From: WTFY01 sp964614915
GTDB lineage: Bacteria > Pseudomonadota > Gammaproteobacteria > UBA4575
Direction: 5' to 3'
Assembly: GCA_964614915.1 (NCBI GenBank)
Contig: CAZTNC010000011.1
Coordinates: forward strand, 186,001 to 250,000
DNA: 64,000 bases
Below, piece after piece: positions 1-8,273 of the stretch. The number at the start of each line of letters is the position of its first letter. The first letter of the stretch is position 1. Made by a program: the position numbers and the translations under genes. Below the pieces are notes generated by a model. The model saw only the letters and a program-made list of their open reading frames with translations, was not told the origin of the DNA and ran no database searches.

Positions 1-1
1 C

Positions 2-496
2 AGGCGCCAGCCTGCAGCCAGCGACCTTCGCCTTTTGGTCTCGATCTACAAGACCATTACTGACCTGGAAAGAATTGGTGATGAAGCGGAGAAAATCGGA
101 CGTCATGCCGTGAAGCTTGCGGCCATCGAGCGGACCCCGACCTACTTTTCCGAAATCAAGCACCTGGGGGAACAGGTCTGCAAGATGCTGCACGAATGCC
201 TGGATGCCCTTGCACGCATGGATATTGATAGTGCATTTGTCATCGCACAGGGCGATCGGGCCATCAACGATGAATATGATGCACTCACCCGCCAGTTGAT
301 CACGTACATGATGGAAGATCCCCGTAGCATCAAACGTTCACTCCGGGTGATGTGGTGCGCTCGCTCGCTGGAGCGGATCGGGGATCACGCGAAAAATATT
401 TGTGAGGCCGTGATATATACCGTGGCCGGCCAAGACATCCGTCACACCAGCTTCGATCAGGTCAAGGCGGAACTCAGCGACTCAAACGACAAATAG
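2..496 (+). CDS. phoU: Phosphate transport system regulator PhoU (5' end outside window)
   Basis: PhoU is a cytoplasmic helical protein that links the PstSCAB phosphate transporter to PhoR/PhoB signalling and represses the Pho regulon when phosphate is plentiful. The frame is open from base 2, so the gene begins upstream and about 164 C-terminal residues are visible. Both metal-binding PhoU repeats carry their acidic signatures: LERIGDEAEK near the visible start and LERIGDHAKN about 100 residues later. The stop is TAG at 494-496. An internal TTG at 35 is in frame, but the codons before it still encode PhoU-like sequence, so it is not the true start. pstB would be expected upstream. Family assignment is firm. 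Confidence 0.95.
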   Translation, partial: RRQPAASDLRLLVSIYKTITDLERIGDEAEKIGRHAVKLAAIERTPTYFSEIKHLGEQVCKMLHECLDALARMDIDSAFVIAQGDRAINDEYDALTRQLITYMMEDPRSIKRSLRVMWCARSLERIGDHAKNICEAVIYTVAGQDIRHTSFDQVKAELSDSNDK

Positions 497-729
497 CTTT
501 TCCTGGCCCAAAATTTTCCCATACCAAGTAACTGAGGCGTTTACCTTCTTTAATCTTGCTTGGAATACTGTCTTATTGATAATCTGCGAGCACGTCCTGA
601 GGGCGCAACGCTGTGGCTGGCAACGAAAAGCTGTTGCCATGGCTTGTTGCATTCAGGATTGAACCCCGCAAAAGCACGGATGCGCTGTGCATTCGGGAAC
701 AATCTTTTATACACAAGAGTGAGGTTGAG

Positions 730-921
730 ATGCGTAAATTGATTCTGGTTTTGTTTATATCCGCACTACTGGCCGCATGCAGCAGTGAGGAATCAGACCA
801 TTCTGCAGACCCTGCCGGTGAAGCCACGGAAGCACCCATGGCAGAGGGTCAAGCCAGTGATGGCGAACATGCAGAGACGGATGCGCCTGCTGAAGCGGGT
901 CAAGGGCAAGGAGGGTACTGA
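730..921 (+). CDS. Small lipoprotein, unknown function
   Basis: A 63-residue protein with a lipoprotein signal peptide: charged MRK start, hydrophobic core LILVLFISA, and lipobox LLAAC with the lipidated cysteine at about residue 17. The mature part is very short, acidic and rich in Ala, Glu, Gly and Ser, with no recognisable domain. The ATG at 730 follows a GAGGTTGAG stretch that can act as a ribosome binding site, and it fits the signal peptide much better than upstream in-frame starts. It sits alone between phoU and gmk. After lipidation it should be exported and membrane-anchored. Low-complexity mature sequence makes function unassignable. Confidence 0.7.
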   Translation: MRKLILVLFISALLAACSSEESDHSADPAGEATEAPMAEGQASDGEHAETDAPAEAGQGQGGY

Positions 922-1095
922 GTCAGGCAAAACCTCATATCAAGTCAGCGGGCCGGCACGGCAGGATCCTGAGCACAAGGATATTCTCCGGCTGACTCTC
1001 TCCGAAACTCAGCTTCTGTCTGGGTGTATCTTGCACGTACGGTCCCGCTGTTCTGGCACTTATTCTGTAATGCCTGCGCAGGTATCGTACGGGCG

Positions 1096-1710
1096 ATGAG
1101 TCAAAGCAGACTTTTTATTGTTTCCGGACCTTCGGGGTCTGGAAAAACAAGTTTGGTCAAGGCCGCCATTGAGAGAATCACGGATGTAGTGGCTTCGGTG
1201 TCACATACGACCCGGCCCATGCGACCGGGTGAGATTGATGGCAGGGATTACATTTTTACAAGCGTTGCTGATTTCACAAGCATGATTGAACGGGATGAAT
1301 TTCTGGAGCATGCCGAAGTCTTTGGCAATTTTTACGGGACTTCACAGCCGTCTGTACAAAGTCAGCTTGATAAGGGACTCCGGGTGATTCTCGAAATTGA
1401 TTGGCAGGGCGCACGGCTGACTCGCGAGCGGATGCGCGATACGACCTCGATCTTCATATTACCCCCCTCCCGGGCAGCCCTGGAGCATCGCCTTCGCCAC
1501 CGGGGACAAGATAGCGAAGAAACGGTCTCAAGGAGAATGCGCAAGGCCGAAAGTGAAATCAGTCACTATGAAGAGTTCGACCACATTGTGCTGAATGATG
1601 ACTTTGACCATGCATTGGAGGCACTTACCTGTATTTTTTCCAATCCGGAACGTTTTCAACCACTTGATGCTGGGGTGTTGAAGTCGCTGACCCAGGAGTT
1701 GCTGGGGTAG
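1096..1710 (+). CDS. gmk: Guanylate kinase
   Basis: Guanylate kinase phosphorylates GMP to GDP with ATP in purine nucleotide synthesis and salvage. The 204-residue length is normal. The P-loop GPSGSGKT is at residues 11-18, followed by the GMP-binding region with SHTTRPMRPGE and the DGRDYIF motif, then EIDWQGA and the lid region with R-rich HRLRHRG. The ATG at 1096 gives the usual short lead before the P-loop; further in-frame upstream sequence is unrelated to the family. The gene heads the gmk-rpoZ-spoT order seen in many gammaproteobacteria, linking guanine nucleotide supply to the ppGpp enzyme encoded two genes later. Confidence 0.97.
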   Translation: MSQSRLFIVSGPSGSGKTSLVKAAIERITDVVASVSHTTRPMRPGEIDGRDYIFTSVADFTSMIERDEFLEHAEVFGNFYGTSQPSVQSQLDKGLRVILEIDWQGARLTRERMRDTTSIFILPPSRAALEHRLRHRGQDSEETVSRRMRKAESEISHYEEFDHIVLNDDFDHALEALTCIFSNPERFQPLDAGVLKSLTQELLG

Positions 1711-1778
1711 TGCTGGCAGCAGTGGGGTGAATTCGCTAAAATGTAACGTTCCCCGATATGTTTTTGTAGGAGTATGCT

Positions 1779-2273
1779 ATGGCCCGTGTGACCGTCGAGG
1801 ATTGTCTGGAACACGTGGAGAACCGCTTTGAGCTGGTGTTGTTGGCCAGCAAGCGCACGCGCCAGCTTGTGCAGGGTGCCGAGGCGCTTGTTGAGTGGGA
1901 AAATGATAAGCCGACCGTAGTGGCACTGCGTGAGATCGCAGAAAATCTGATTAACGAGGAGAAGATGGAAGCCGCACTTGCAATTCCTGCAGAGGGAGAG
2001 GGCACTGAATTTGGTGAAGACGAACTGGCTGCGCTGTACACGGAGATCAGCCGCGAGCTCAACCAAACCCGCCCGGATGGTGAGGCTCTGGACAAGCCGG
2101 ATGCCCTGTACTCGGCAGAGGAGTCAGAGGACCGGTTGCTGAGCGAACGTCTGCAACGCCTGATCGAAGAGGATGAGGCAACTGCGGATACCGAAGCGCA
2201 GGAACAGGCTCCAGAGGACGGAACCTCTGCTCCGGCGCTGGATGCGCCCACCGAAGGAGAACAGGAGGTATAG
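1779..2273 (+). CDS. rpoZ: RNA polymerase omega subunit with long acidic C-terminal extension
   Basis: Omega helps fold and assemble the beta' subunit of RNA polymerase and is part of one ppGpp binding site in gammaproteobacteria. Residues 1-70 match the omega core: MARVTVEDC start, the NRFELVLLASKRTRQL stretch, and NDKPTVVALREI. The protein is 164 residues, against about 91 in E. coli. Roughly the last 80 residues are strongly acidic and end in a Pro/Ala/Glu-rich, probably disordered tail. A TAGGAG ribosome binding site precedes the ATG. spoT follows after 30 bases. The role of the tail is unknown. Confidence 0.95.
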   Translation: MARVTVEDCLEHVENRFELVLLASKRTRQLVQGAEALVEWENDKPTVVALREIAENLINEEKMEAALAIPAEGEGTEFGEDELAALYTEISRELNQTRPDGEALDKPDALYSAEESEDRLLSERLQRLIEEDEATADTEAQEQAPEDGTSAPALDAPTEGEQEV

Positions 2274-2303
2274 GCGGTTTTCTGACCCGCTTATTCTGCG
2301 GCA

Positions 2304-4475
2304 ATGGCTAGTGTTGTAGAACCCGCTAGCAAACACCTAGCTGCACATCACCCTTCACGCTTTCTGATCAGCGACCTTTGTGCGTTGCTGGAAACGTATC
2401 TGGATGCACAGCATGTCAAGAGCGTATATCACGCCTACCTCTTCAGTGCGACCGCACACGAAGGCCAGACGCGCCTCACCGGTGAACCCTATATCTACCA
2501 TCCGCTTGCCGTAGCCCGCGTGCTGGCCGGCATGCACATGGATGCGCAGACAATCGCAGCAGCAGTTTTGCATGATGTGATCGAGGATACGGAAACGGCC
2601 AAGGGGCAAATCACCCACGAGTTTGGCAAGGACGTGGCCGAACTGGTCGATGGGGTCAGCAAACTCACCCATCTGGAGTTCGGATCCAAGCAGGAGGCGC
2701 AAGCCGAGAACTTCCGGAAAATGATGCTCGCTTTCGCAAAGGACGTGCGCGTGATCATCATCAAGCTGGCGGACCGGTTGCACAACATGCGAACCCTCAG
2801 TGGAGTCGCATTGGAAAAACGCAAACGGATCGCACGCGAAACCCTGGACATCTATGCACCCATTGCACTGCGACTGGGAATGCATGAGCTATGCATGGAG
2901 CTTGAAGAGCTCTCCTTCAAGACGTTGTGGCCGCGGCGGTATGAAGTGTTGCAGGATTCCGTAAAGCGCACCAATGTCAATCGGAAAAGGCTCCTCCAGG
3001 AGGTGGAGAAGAACCTCTGTGAAAGGCTGGACGATGCCGGTATTGTCAGCCGCATTCATGGCCGCGAGAAGAATATTTACAGCATCTACAGAAAGATGAA
3101 GGAAAAGCACCTTCAGTTCTCTGAGGTGTTTGATGTTTTCGGGTTCCGCATCGTCGTCGCCAATGTCGATACCTGTTACCGTGTACTCGGTGTTATCCAC
3201 AACCTGTACAAGCCGGTTCCGGGCAAGTTCAAGGATTACATTGCCATCCCAAAAAAAAATGCCTATCAGTCGCTGCACACCGTTTTATTCGGTCCCAAAG
3301 GCATACCGGTGGAGGTCCAGATCCGCTCTGAAGAGATGGATCAGGTGGCCCAGTCCGGCATTGCTGCCCACTGGATGTACAAGGGAGGTGAAGGTGATCA
3401 TGCAGGACCCCACACACGGACACAGGAATGGCTCAAGACAGTTTCGGAAATACAGCACAGCTCTGGCAGTTCGCTCGAATTTTTGGAAAGCGTAAAGATT
3501 GATCTTTTCTATGATGAAATTTATGTATTTACCCCGAAAGGCGATATCCTGGAATTGCCGATCAACGCGACGGCCGTGGATTTTGCCTACGCGGTACATT
3601 CAGATATTGGCAATCACTGTGTCGGAGTCCGGATCAACCGCCGGCTGGAGCCGCTGAGCACGATTCTCGAAAACGGGCAAACCATCGACATCATCACATC
3701 CCCTGAAGGCCATCCAAGCCCGGACTGGCTGAATTTCATTGTTACTGCCAAGGCGCGTTCGAACATTCGAAGTTATCTGAAAAACCTGCAGGCCGAAGAA
3801 GCCGGTCAACTGGGCCGACGGCTTCTGGATCAGGCCTTGATTGCCTATGAAAAAACCTGGGAGGACGTGAGCAAGCGTGATCTAGCCCGTTTGCTCAAGG
3901 AGTTGCAACTGGAATCCGAGCAGCAGTTGTTTGTAGAAGTGGGGTTGGGCGACCGGATGGCGCCTTTCGTTGTTAAGCACCTGGCGTCACTGAGGGGATT
4001 GTGGATGAAATTGCGATCCCGAAGCGAAAGAAAAAATCCCTTGGCAATCCGCGGCACGGAAGGCATGGTGGTTAGTTACGGAAAATGTTGTCACCCCATA
4101 CCCGGGGACTCCGTAATCGGTGTGATGAATGCCGGCAAGGGGCTGGTGGTGCATCATGTCAAGTGCCGCAATATTGTAAGGCATAGGAAAAAAAGCCGGG
4201 ACAAGTGGATCCATGTCTACTGGGACAGCAATCCGGGCAGTGAATTTACTGCAGAAATCAGTATCAAAACGGCCAATGAACGTGGTGTGTTGGCCGTGGT
4301 TGCAGCAAAAATATCCGAGGAAAGCTCCAATATAGAAAATATCATTCTGGATGAAAAATTCGGCACCACGACCACCATTACGATCTTGCTCACGGTCAAG
4401 GACCGCGATCACCTGGCAAGCATTATCCGGGCCGTACGAAACACCCCGAAAGTCTACAAGGTCAAACGCATTTAA
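2304..4475 (+). CDS. spoT: Bifunctional (p)ppGpp synthetase/hydrolase SpoT
   Basis: SpoT makes and degrades the alarmone (p)ppGpp. At 723 residues the length is typical of long RelA/SpoT homologues. The N-terminal HD hydrolase domain is intact, with H52, HDVIEDT at 90-96 and KLADRLHNM near 155, so hydrolase activity is expected. The synthetase domain follows (GREKNIYSIYRKM, FDVFGFRI, YQSLHTV), then a TGS domain near residues 400-460, a zinc-finger-like helical region with GKCCHPIPGD, and a C-terminal ACT domain. Placement after rpoZ is the standard gammaproteobacterial arrangement. This may be the main long RSH enzyme, but whether a separate relA exists cannot be seen here. Confidence 0.97.
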   Translation: MASVVEPASKHLAAHHPSRFLISDLCALLETYLDAQHVKSVYHAYLFSATAHEGQTRLTGEPYIYHPLAVARVLAGMHMDAQTIAAAVLHDVIEDTETAKGQITHEFGKDVAELVDGVSKLTHLEFGSKQEAQAENFRKMMLAFAKDVRVIIIKLADRLHNMRTLSGVALEKRKRIARETLDIYAPIALRLGMHELCMELEELSFKTLWPRRYEVLQDSVKRTNVNRKRLLQEVEKNLCERLDDAGIVSRIHGREKNIYSIYRKMKEKHLQFSEVFDVFGFRIVVANVDTCYRVLGVIHNLYKPVPGKFKDYIAIPKKNAYQSLHTVLFGPKGIPVEVQIRSEEMDQVAQSGIAAHWMYKGGEGDHAGPHTRTQEWLKTVSEIQHSSGSSLEFLESVKIDLFYDEIYVFTPKGDILELPINATAVDFAYAVHSDIGNHCVGVRINRRLEPLSTILENGQTIDIITSPEGHPSPDWLNFIVTAKARSNIRSYLKNLQAEEAGQLGRRLLDQALIAYEKTWEDVSKRDLARLLKELQLESEQQLFVEVGLGDRMAPFVVKHLASLRGLWMKLRSRSERKNPLAIRGTEGMVVSYGKCCHPIPGDSVIGVMNAGKGLVVHHVKCRNIVRHRKKSRDKWIHVYWDSNPGSEFTAEISIKTANERGVLAVVAAKISEESSNIENIILDEKFGTTTTITILLTVKDRDHLASIIRAVRNTPKVYKVKRI

Positions 4476-4491
4476 ATCAGGAGATTTGCAA

Positions 4492-4875
4492 ATGGAACGC
4501 GAGATCATCGAAACTTCGCATGCGCCACAGGCCATCGGTACCTATTCACAAGCCGTCAAGGTCGGCAACACGGTATATATGTCGGGTCAGATTCCTCTTG
4601 ATCCGGATTCCATGCAGTTGGTTGGCCAAGACATGGGGGTGCAGATTACCCGGGTCTTTGACAATCTTCAGGCGGTGGCCGAGGCGGCCGGAGGGACGCT
4701 GGACGATGTGGTCAAGCTGAACGTTTTTCTCACCGATCTCGCCCACTTCCCCCTGGTCAATGAGATCATGTCCGGATACTTTTCAAAACCATACCCGGCA
4801 CGTGCGGCGATCGGCGTGGCTGCCCTGCCCAAGGACGCTGGCGTGGAAATGGACGCCGTGATGCAGCTCGACTGA
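4492..4875 (+). CDS. ridA: RidA-family reactive imine/enamine deaminase
   Basis: RidA proteins (YjgF/YER057c/UK114) hydrolyse reactive enamine/imine intermediates released by PLP enzymes such as threonine dehydratase, protecting other PLP enzymes. The 127-residue length is standard. Family marks visible are GTYSQAVKVGN, VYMSGQIPLDP, KLNVFLTD and the PARAAIGVAALP stretch containing the arginine that contacts substrate carboxylates in this family. The ATG at 4492 has AGGAG just upstream and gives the canonical N-terminus. The gene lies 16 bases after spoT and is probably cotranscribed with it; spoT-ridA adjacency is common in gammaproteobacteria. Confidence 0.95.
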   Translation: MEREIIETSHAPQAIGTYSQAVKVGNTVYMSGQIPLDPDSMQLVGQDMGVQITRVFDNLQAVAEAAGGTLDDVVKLNVFLTDLAHFPLVNEIMSGYFSKPYPARAAIGVAALPKDAGVEMDAVMQLD

Positions 4876-4917
4876 AACGGAGTTCTCGTAACTGCTTCCT
4901 GAACAGGTCCATTACCA

Positions 4918-7023
4918 ATGAACCGGGATGAAGGTTCTGCAGACCGGGGCACGTTTCCCCCGGTCACTGTACTCAAGGGCATCGGCCCCAAGATCATGGG
5001 GCACCTGCAGCGGTTGCATATCTACACCGTGCAGGATCTGCTTTTCCATTTACCCATCCGTTACCAGGACCGTACTCGCATCCGCCAGATCGGGACCTTG
5101 CAGCCGGGGGATGAGTGCGTACTGTTGGGAACCGTAGACCACAGTGAGACGGTTTACCGGAAACGGCGAATGCTGTTGGTCAGCGTCAGCGATGGAACGG
5201 GCAGGATCCTGTTGCGGTTTTTTTATTTTAACAAGGCGCAGCAGGAAAATTTGGCACCGGGTGTCAGCGTTCGCTGTTTCGGCGAGGTCAGGAGAGGGGT
5301 TTCGAGCCTGGAAATGGTGCATCCCGAATATGAAATCCAGCGCACGCGTGATGCGGCCAGGGTTGAGGACCACCTGACCCCGATTTATCCGACCACCGAA
5401 GGTCTGCACCAGCTCGTCTTGCGCCGCATGACCTCGCAGGCATTACGCTGGGTAGAAGGCGATGGAGTCCCTGATCTCGACTTGTTGCCGGAATTTCCTG
5501 AAATCAATGGCTGCCAGCCCTCCATTGTCGAGGCGCTGAAGTTCGTTCACCGCCCCCCACCCGATGCCGACACGCAGGCACTGGCGGACGGCACACATGT
5601 GATGCAGCGACGTTTGGCCTTCGAGGAGTTGCTTGCCCAGCGATTGAGTCTTTTCAAATTGCGGCTGCAGATGCAAAGGCAGCCGGCTGTGTCAATCGCA
5701 CCGCCGGGTCACCTGTACGCACAGTTGATTGAAACGCTGGAGTTTGCCCTCACCTCTGCGCAGCAGCGGGTGATAGGCACGGTGTTTGCAGATCTGAAGA
5801 AAAACTACCCGATGCTGCGCCTAGTGCAGGGCGATGTCGGCAGCGGCAAAACGCTTGTTGCCATTGCGGCCTGCCTGCAAGTGATTGAGGCCGGTTACCA
5901 GGCCGTCGTGATGGCACCCACTGAAATTCTGGCCGAGCAGCACCTGCAGAACTTCTCGAGTTGGCTGACTCCCCTAGGCGTGCAACTGGCCTGGCTGTCA
6001 GGCCGGATGACCTCCAGCAAAAGCAATGAAATGAAGGCACGCATCTCAAGCGGCAGCGCGAAGGCGATCGTGGGTACCCACGCACTGTTTCAGCAAGGCG
6101 TCAGCTTTCAGAATCTGGCCCTGGTGGTGGTAGACGAACAGCACCGTTTCGGTGTGCATCAGCGCCTGGCCTTGCGTGAGAAAGGCGTACAAGGGGTTGG
6201 CAGTCCGCACCAGCTGATCATGACCGCGACGCCGATTCCGAGGACCCTCGCCATGACAGCCTATGCCGATCTCGATTACTCCGTCATTGACGAGTTACCC
6301 CCGGGCCGCATGCCGGTCAGCACCATCGCAATCCCGCACGAAAGGCGCCATGAAGTGGTCAGGCGTGTAGCCAACGCCTGTCGGCGTGGCCAGCAGGCTT
6401 ACTGGGTGTGCACACTGGTTGAGGAATCGGAAGCGCTGCAGTGTCAGGCGGCAGAGAAGGTGCATCAGGAGCTGAGTGCCCTGCTGGATGAAGTCGCCGT
6501 CGGATTGGTGCATGGACGCATGAAAAGCCAGGAAAAAAATGCCGTGATGCGGGATTTTGCATGCGGCAGGATTGACCTGCTGGTTGCAACCACAGTGATC
6601 GAAGTTGGGGTTGATGTTGCGAACGCCAGCCTGATGATCATCGAAAATGCCGAGCGCCTGGGTCTCGCCCAGCTTCATCAACTGCGCGGCCGGGTGGGAC
6701 GGGGTACCCGGCAAAGCAGTTGCGTGCTGCTGTTCAGTGCCCCGCTGACCGAAAACGCCAAACTGCGAATTGACACCATGCGCGCCACCAATAACGGGTT
6801 CGATATTGCCCAGGTCGATCTTGAAATCCGGGGTCCTGGAGAGGTGCTGGGTACCCGTCAGACGGGTATGCTGCAATTGCGGATTGCCGACATCCTACGC
6901 GACCAGGACCTGATCCCCCAGGTACAGGAAAGTGCAAAAAGGCTGTTTGCCGGGCATCCCCGTACGGTGGATGCCCTGATTCACCGGTGGCTCGGGAAAT
7001 CAATCGAATTTGGCCAGGTGTAA
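4918..7023 (+). CDS. recG: ATP-dependent DNA helicase RecG
   Basis: RecG is a monomeric superfamily 2 translocase that remodels stalled replication forks and Holliday junctions. The 701-residue protein has the N-terminal wedge/OB region, then helicase domain 1 with Walker A GDVGSGKT near residues 305-312 and Walker B DEQHRFG near 405, motif MTATPIPRTLAM, and helicase domain 2 with ATTVIEVGVDV and QLRGRVGRG. The TRG-like C-terminal end (TRQTGM and following) is present. The gene closes the gmk-rpoZ-spoT-ridA-recG block and converges with the minus-strand gene ending at 7045. Confidence 0.97.
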   Translation: MNRDEGSADRGTFPPVTVLKGIGPKIMGHLQRLHIYTVQDLLFHLPIRYQDRTRIRQIGTLQPGDECVLLGTVDHSETVYRKRRMLLVSVSDGTGRILLRFFYFNKAQQENLAPGVSVRCFGEVRRGVSSLEMVHPEYEIQRTRDAARVEDHLTPIYPTTEGLHQLVLRRMTSQALRWVEGDGVPDLDLLPEFPEINGCQPSIVEALKFVHRPPPDADTQALADGTHVMQRRLAFEELLAQRLSLFKLRLQMQRQPAVSIAPPGHLYAQLIETLEFALTSAQQRVIGTVFADLKKNYPMLRLVQGDVGSGKTLVAIAACLQVIEAGYQAVVMAPTEILAEQHLQNFSSWLTPLGVQLAWLSGRMTSSKSNEMKARISSGSAKAIVGTHALFQQGVSFQNLALVVVDEQHRFGVHQRLALREKGVQGVGSPHQLIMTATPIPRTLAMTAYADLDYSVIDELPPGRMPVSTIAIPHERRHEVVRRVANACRRGQQAYWVCTLVEESEALQCQAAEKVHQELSALLDEVAVGLVHGRMKSQEKNAVMRDFACGRIDLLVATTVIEVGVDVANASLMIIENAERLGLAQLHQLRGRVGRGTRQSSCVLLFSAPLTENAKLRIDTMRATNNGFDIAQVDLEIRGPGEVLGTRQTGMLQLRIADILRDQDLIPQVQESAKRLFAGHPRTVDALIHRWLGKSIEFGQV

Positions 7024-7044
7024 TCCCTGCCGCAGGAGTACGGC

Positions 7045-7338
7045 TTAAATCCCGAAGGTACCGATCACCATCGTGGTGAGGTAAATGCCGACCAGGCCCA
7101 GCAAGGCTAGAAAGGACAAGACCTGAAGCCAGCCAGTTTTGCCAGCGAACAATGAACCGGCACTGAAGATCAGGCCAAGGCCAGCAATGGCAAAGGATAC
7201 CCAGAAGACCGTGTTCACGCAGGCGGTTTGACAGGAACGCCCCTCAAAGGGACCGGACAATAACTGCATCACCAGGAAAACAGCCAACAGCCAGCTTGTG
7301 ACTGCGCTGAAAAAGGATATCCACGAATTTTCTGCCAT
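7045..7338 (-). CDS. Small three-helix inner-membrane protein, unknown function
   Basis: A 97-residue hydrophobic protein with three predicted membrane segments, roughly at residues 9-30, 42-62 and 70-95. The first loop holds two cysteines (SCQTAC) that could face the periplasm. I do not recognise the family. It lies 83 bases downstream of the Rieske gene on the same strand, so the two may be cotranscribed, and it converges with recG. The regular hydrophobic pattern and compact placement support a real gene, but function is unknown. Confidence 0.6.
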   Translation of the reverse strand: MAENSWISFFSAVTSWLLAVFLVMQLLSGPFEGRSCQTACVNTVFWVSFAIAGLGLIFSAGSLFAGKTGWLQVLSFLALLGLVGIYLTTMVIGTFGI

Positions 7339-7421
7339 GCCTGTCCCCGAAATTCTCTCGGTTTCAGCCCCGACCTGTGCAAAGCTGGCGCCGTCTGGAG
7401 ATTATGCCATATTGCAGGCCC

Positions 7422-7763
7422 CTAAAGGTGCACGTGAATTACTCGGTTTCGGACCGTACAGGGCAGGGCACGCAGGTGATCGTTTTTACAAGGGCCATAG
7501 ATGCAAAGACCGTCTCTGATCTCAAACAGGGCGCCATGGTTGGCGCACATGATATAATTTGCATCCTCGTCAAGAAAGCAGTCAGGTACCCAGTCCAAAG
7601 GCCCTTGTGTATGTGGGCATGAGTTTTCATAGGCATAAACCTGTTGGTCTTTTTTGACGACAAATACCCGGGTCAGCGTATTGCGAGCTTCAACAACCAG
7701 GCCTTTGCTGCCTGGATCAGGTATTTCATCGTAGTGACACAACTGTGTTTCTACCAAGCTCAT
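7422..7763 (-). CDS. Rieske [2Fe-2S] ferredoxin-like protein
   Basis: A 113-residue stand-alone Rieske domain. The cluster ligands are clear: box 1 CPHTQGPLDW (Cys49, His51) and box 2 CANHGALF (Cys73, His76). The protein has no signal peptide or membrane segment, so it is a cytoplasmic ferredoxin-type protein rather than a bc1 complex subunit. Similar proteins act as electron donors to dioxygenases or other oxidoreductases, but no partner oxygenase lies nearby. It is divergent from the NTF2-like gene at 7818 and upstream of the small membrane protein at 7045-7338. Fold assignment is firm; partner unknown. Confidence 0.88.
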   Translation of the reverse strand: MSLVETQLCHYDEIPDPGSKGLVVEARNTLTRVFVVKKDQQVYAYENSCPHTQGPLDWVPDCFLDEDANYIMCANHGALFEIRDGLCIYGPCKNDHLRALPCTVRNRVIHVHL

Positions 7764-7817
7764 GGCAATTGAAATCCTACCCGGGTCGATGAACTTTTAA
7801 AACTTAACTGGAAAACC

Positions 7818-8255
7818 ATGCAAAACCCAAATTGTTTCTCGACCTCTGAACAAGCCGAGCAGGCATTTTACCGATCATTTCAAGAAGGGGATATCGAATT
7901 GATGATGTCCGTATGGGGTCAGGGCAAGGACATCGTCTGCATACACCCGGGAGGCTCTCGTTTGCAGGGCGTGTCAAGCATCCGCAAGAGCTGGGAACAG
8001 ATGTTTTCCTATGAGCAGGGCATCGAGTTGAGAGTCAACAAGACCGGTGTGTTTTTGGAAAAGGAAGTGGCTGTACACCATGTAGTGGAAGACATCTATG
8101 TCGGCGGAGAACTGCAGTCTGAGATCTTTGCAACCAATATTTACAAGAAGGTCAACGACAGTTGGCACATGGTTTTGCATCATGCGTCAGCCGAACTGCA
8201 CCCAGTGCTGGATCTCTTGGACGAGGAAGCAGAAGAGGCGCAAACCATCCACTGA
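7818..8255 (+). CDS. NTF2/SnoaL-like domain protein
   Basis: A 145-residue soluble protein whose pattern matches the cone-shaped NTF2/SnoaL-like fold. It starts with a helix (EQAEQAFYRSFQEGDIELMMSVW), then CIHPGGSRLQG, a helix with the SIRKSWEQMF motif, and beta strands ending in WHMVLHHAS. This form resembles the bacterial proteins annotated as nuclear transport factor 2 family, in which CIHPGG and HHAS are recurrent. The substrate, if any, is unknown. It is divergent from the Rieske gene and converges with the antiporter operon, from which it is separated by 18 bases. Confidence 0.8.
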   Translation: MQNPNCFSTSEQAEQAFYRSFQEGDIELMMSVWGQGKDIVCIHPGGSRLQGVSSIRKSWEQMFSYEQGIELRVNKTGVFLEKEVAVHHVVEDIYVGGELQSEIFATNIYKKVNDSWHMVLHHASAELHPVLDLLDEEAEEAQTIH

Positions 8256-8273
8256 GCCTGTTATACCGGGACT

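Noticed and set aside
6295..6876. 193-codon minus-strand frame opposite recG
   Set aside because: Antisense shadow of the conserved RecG helicase lobe.
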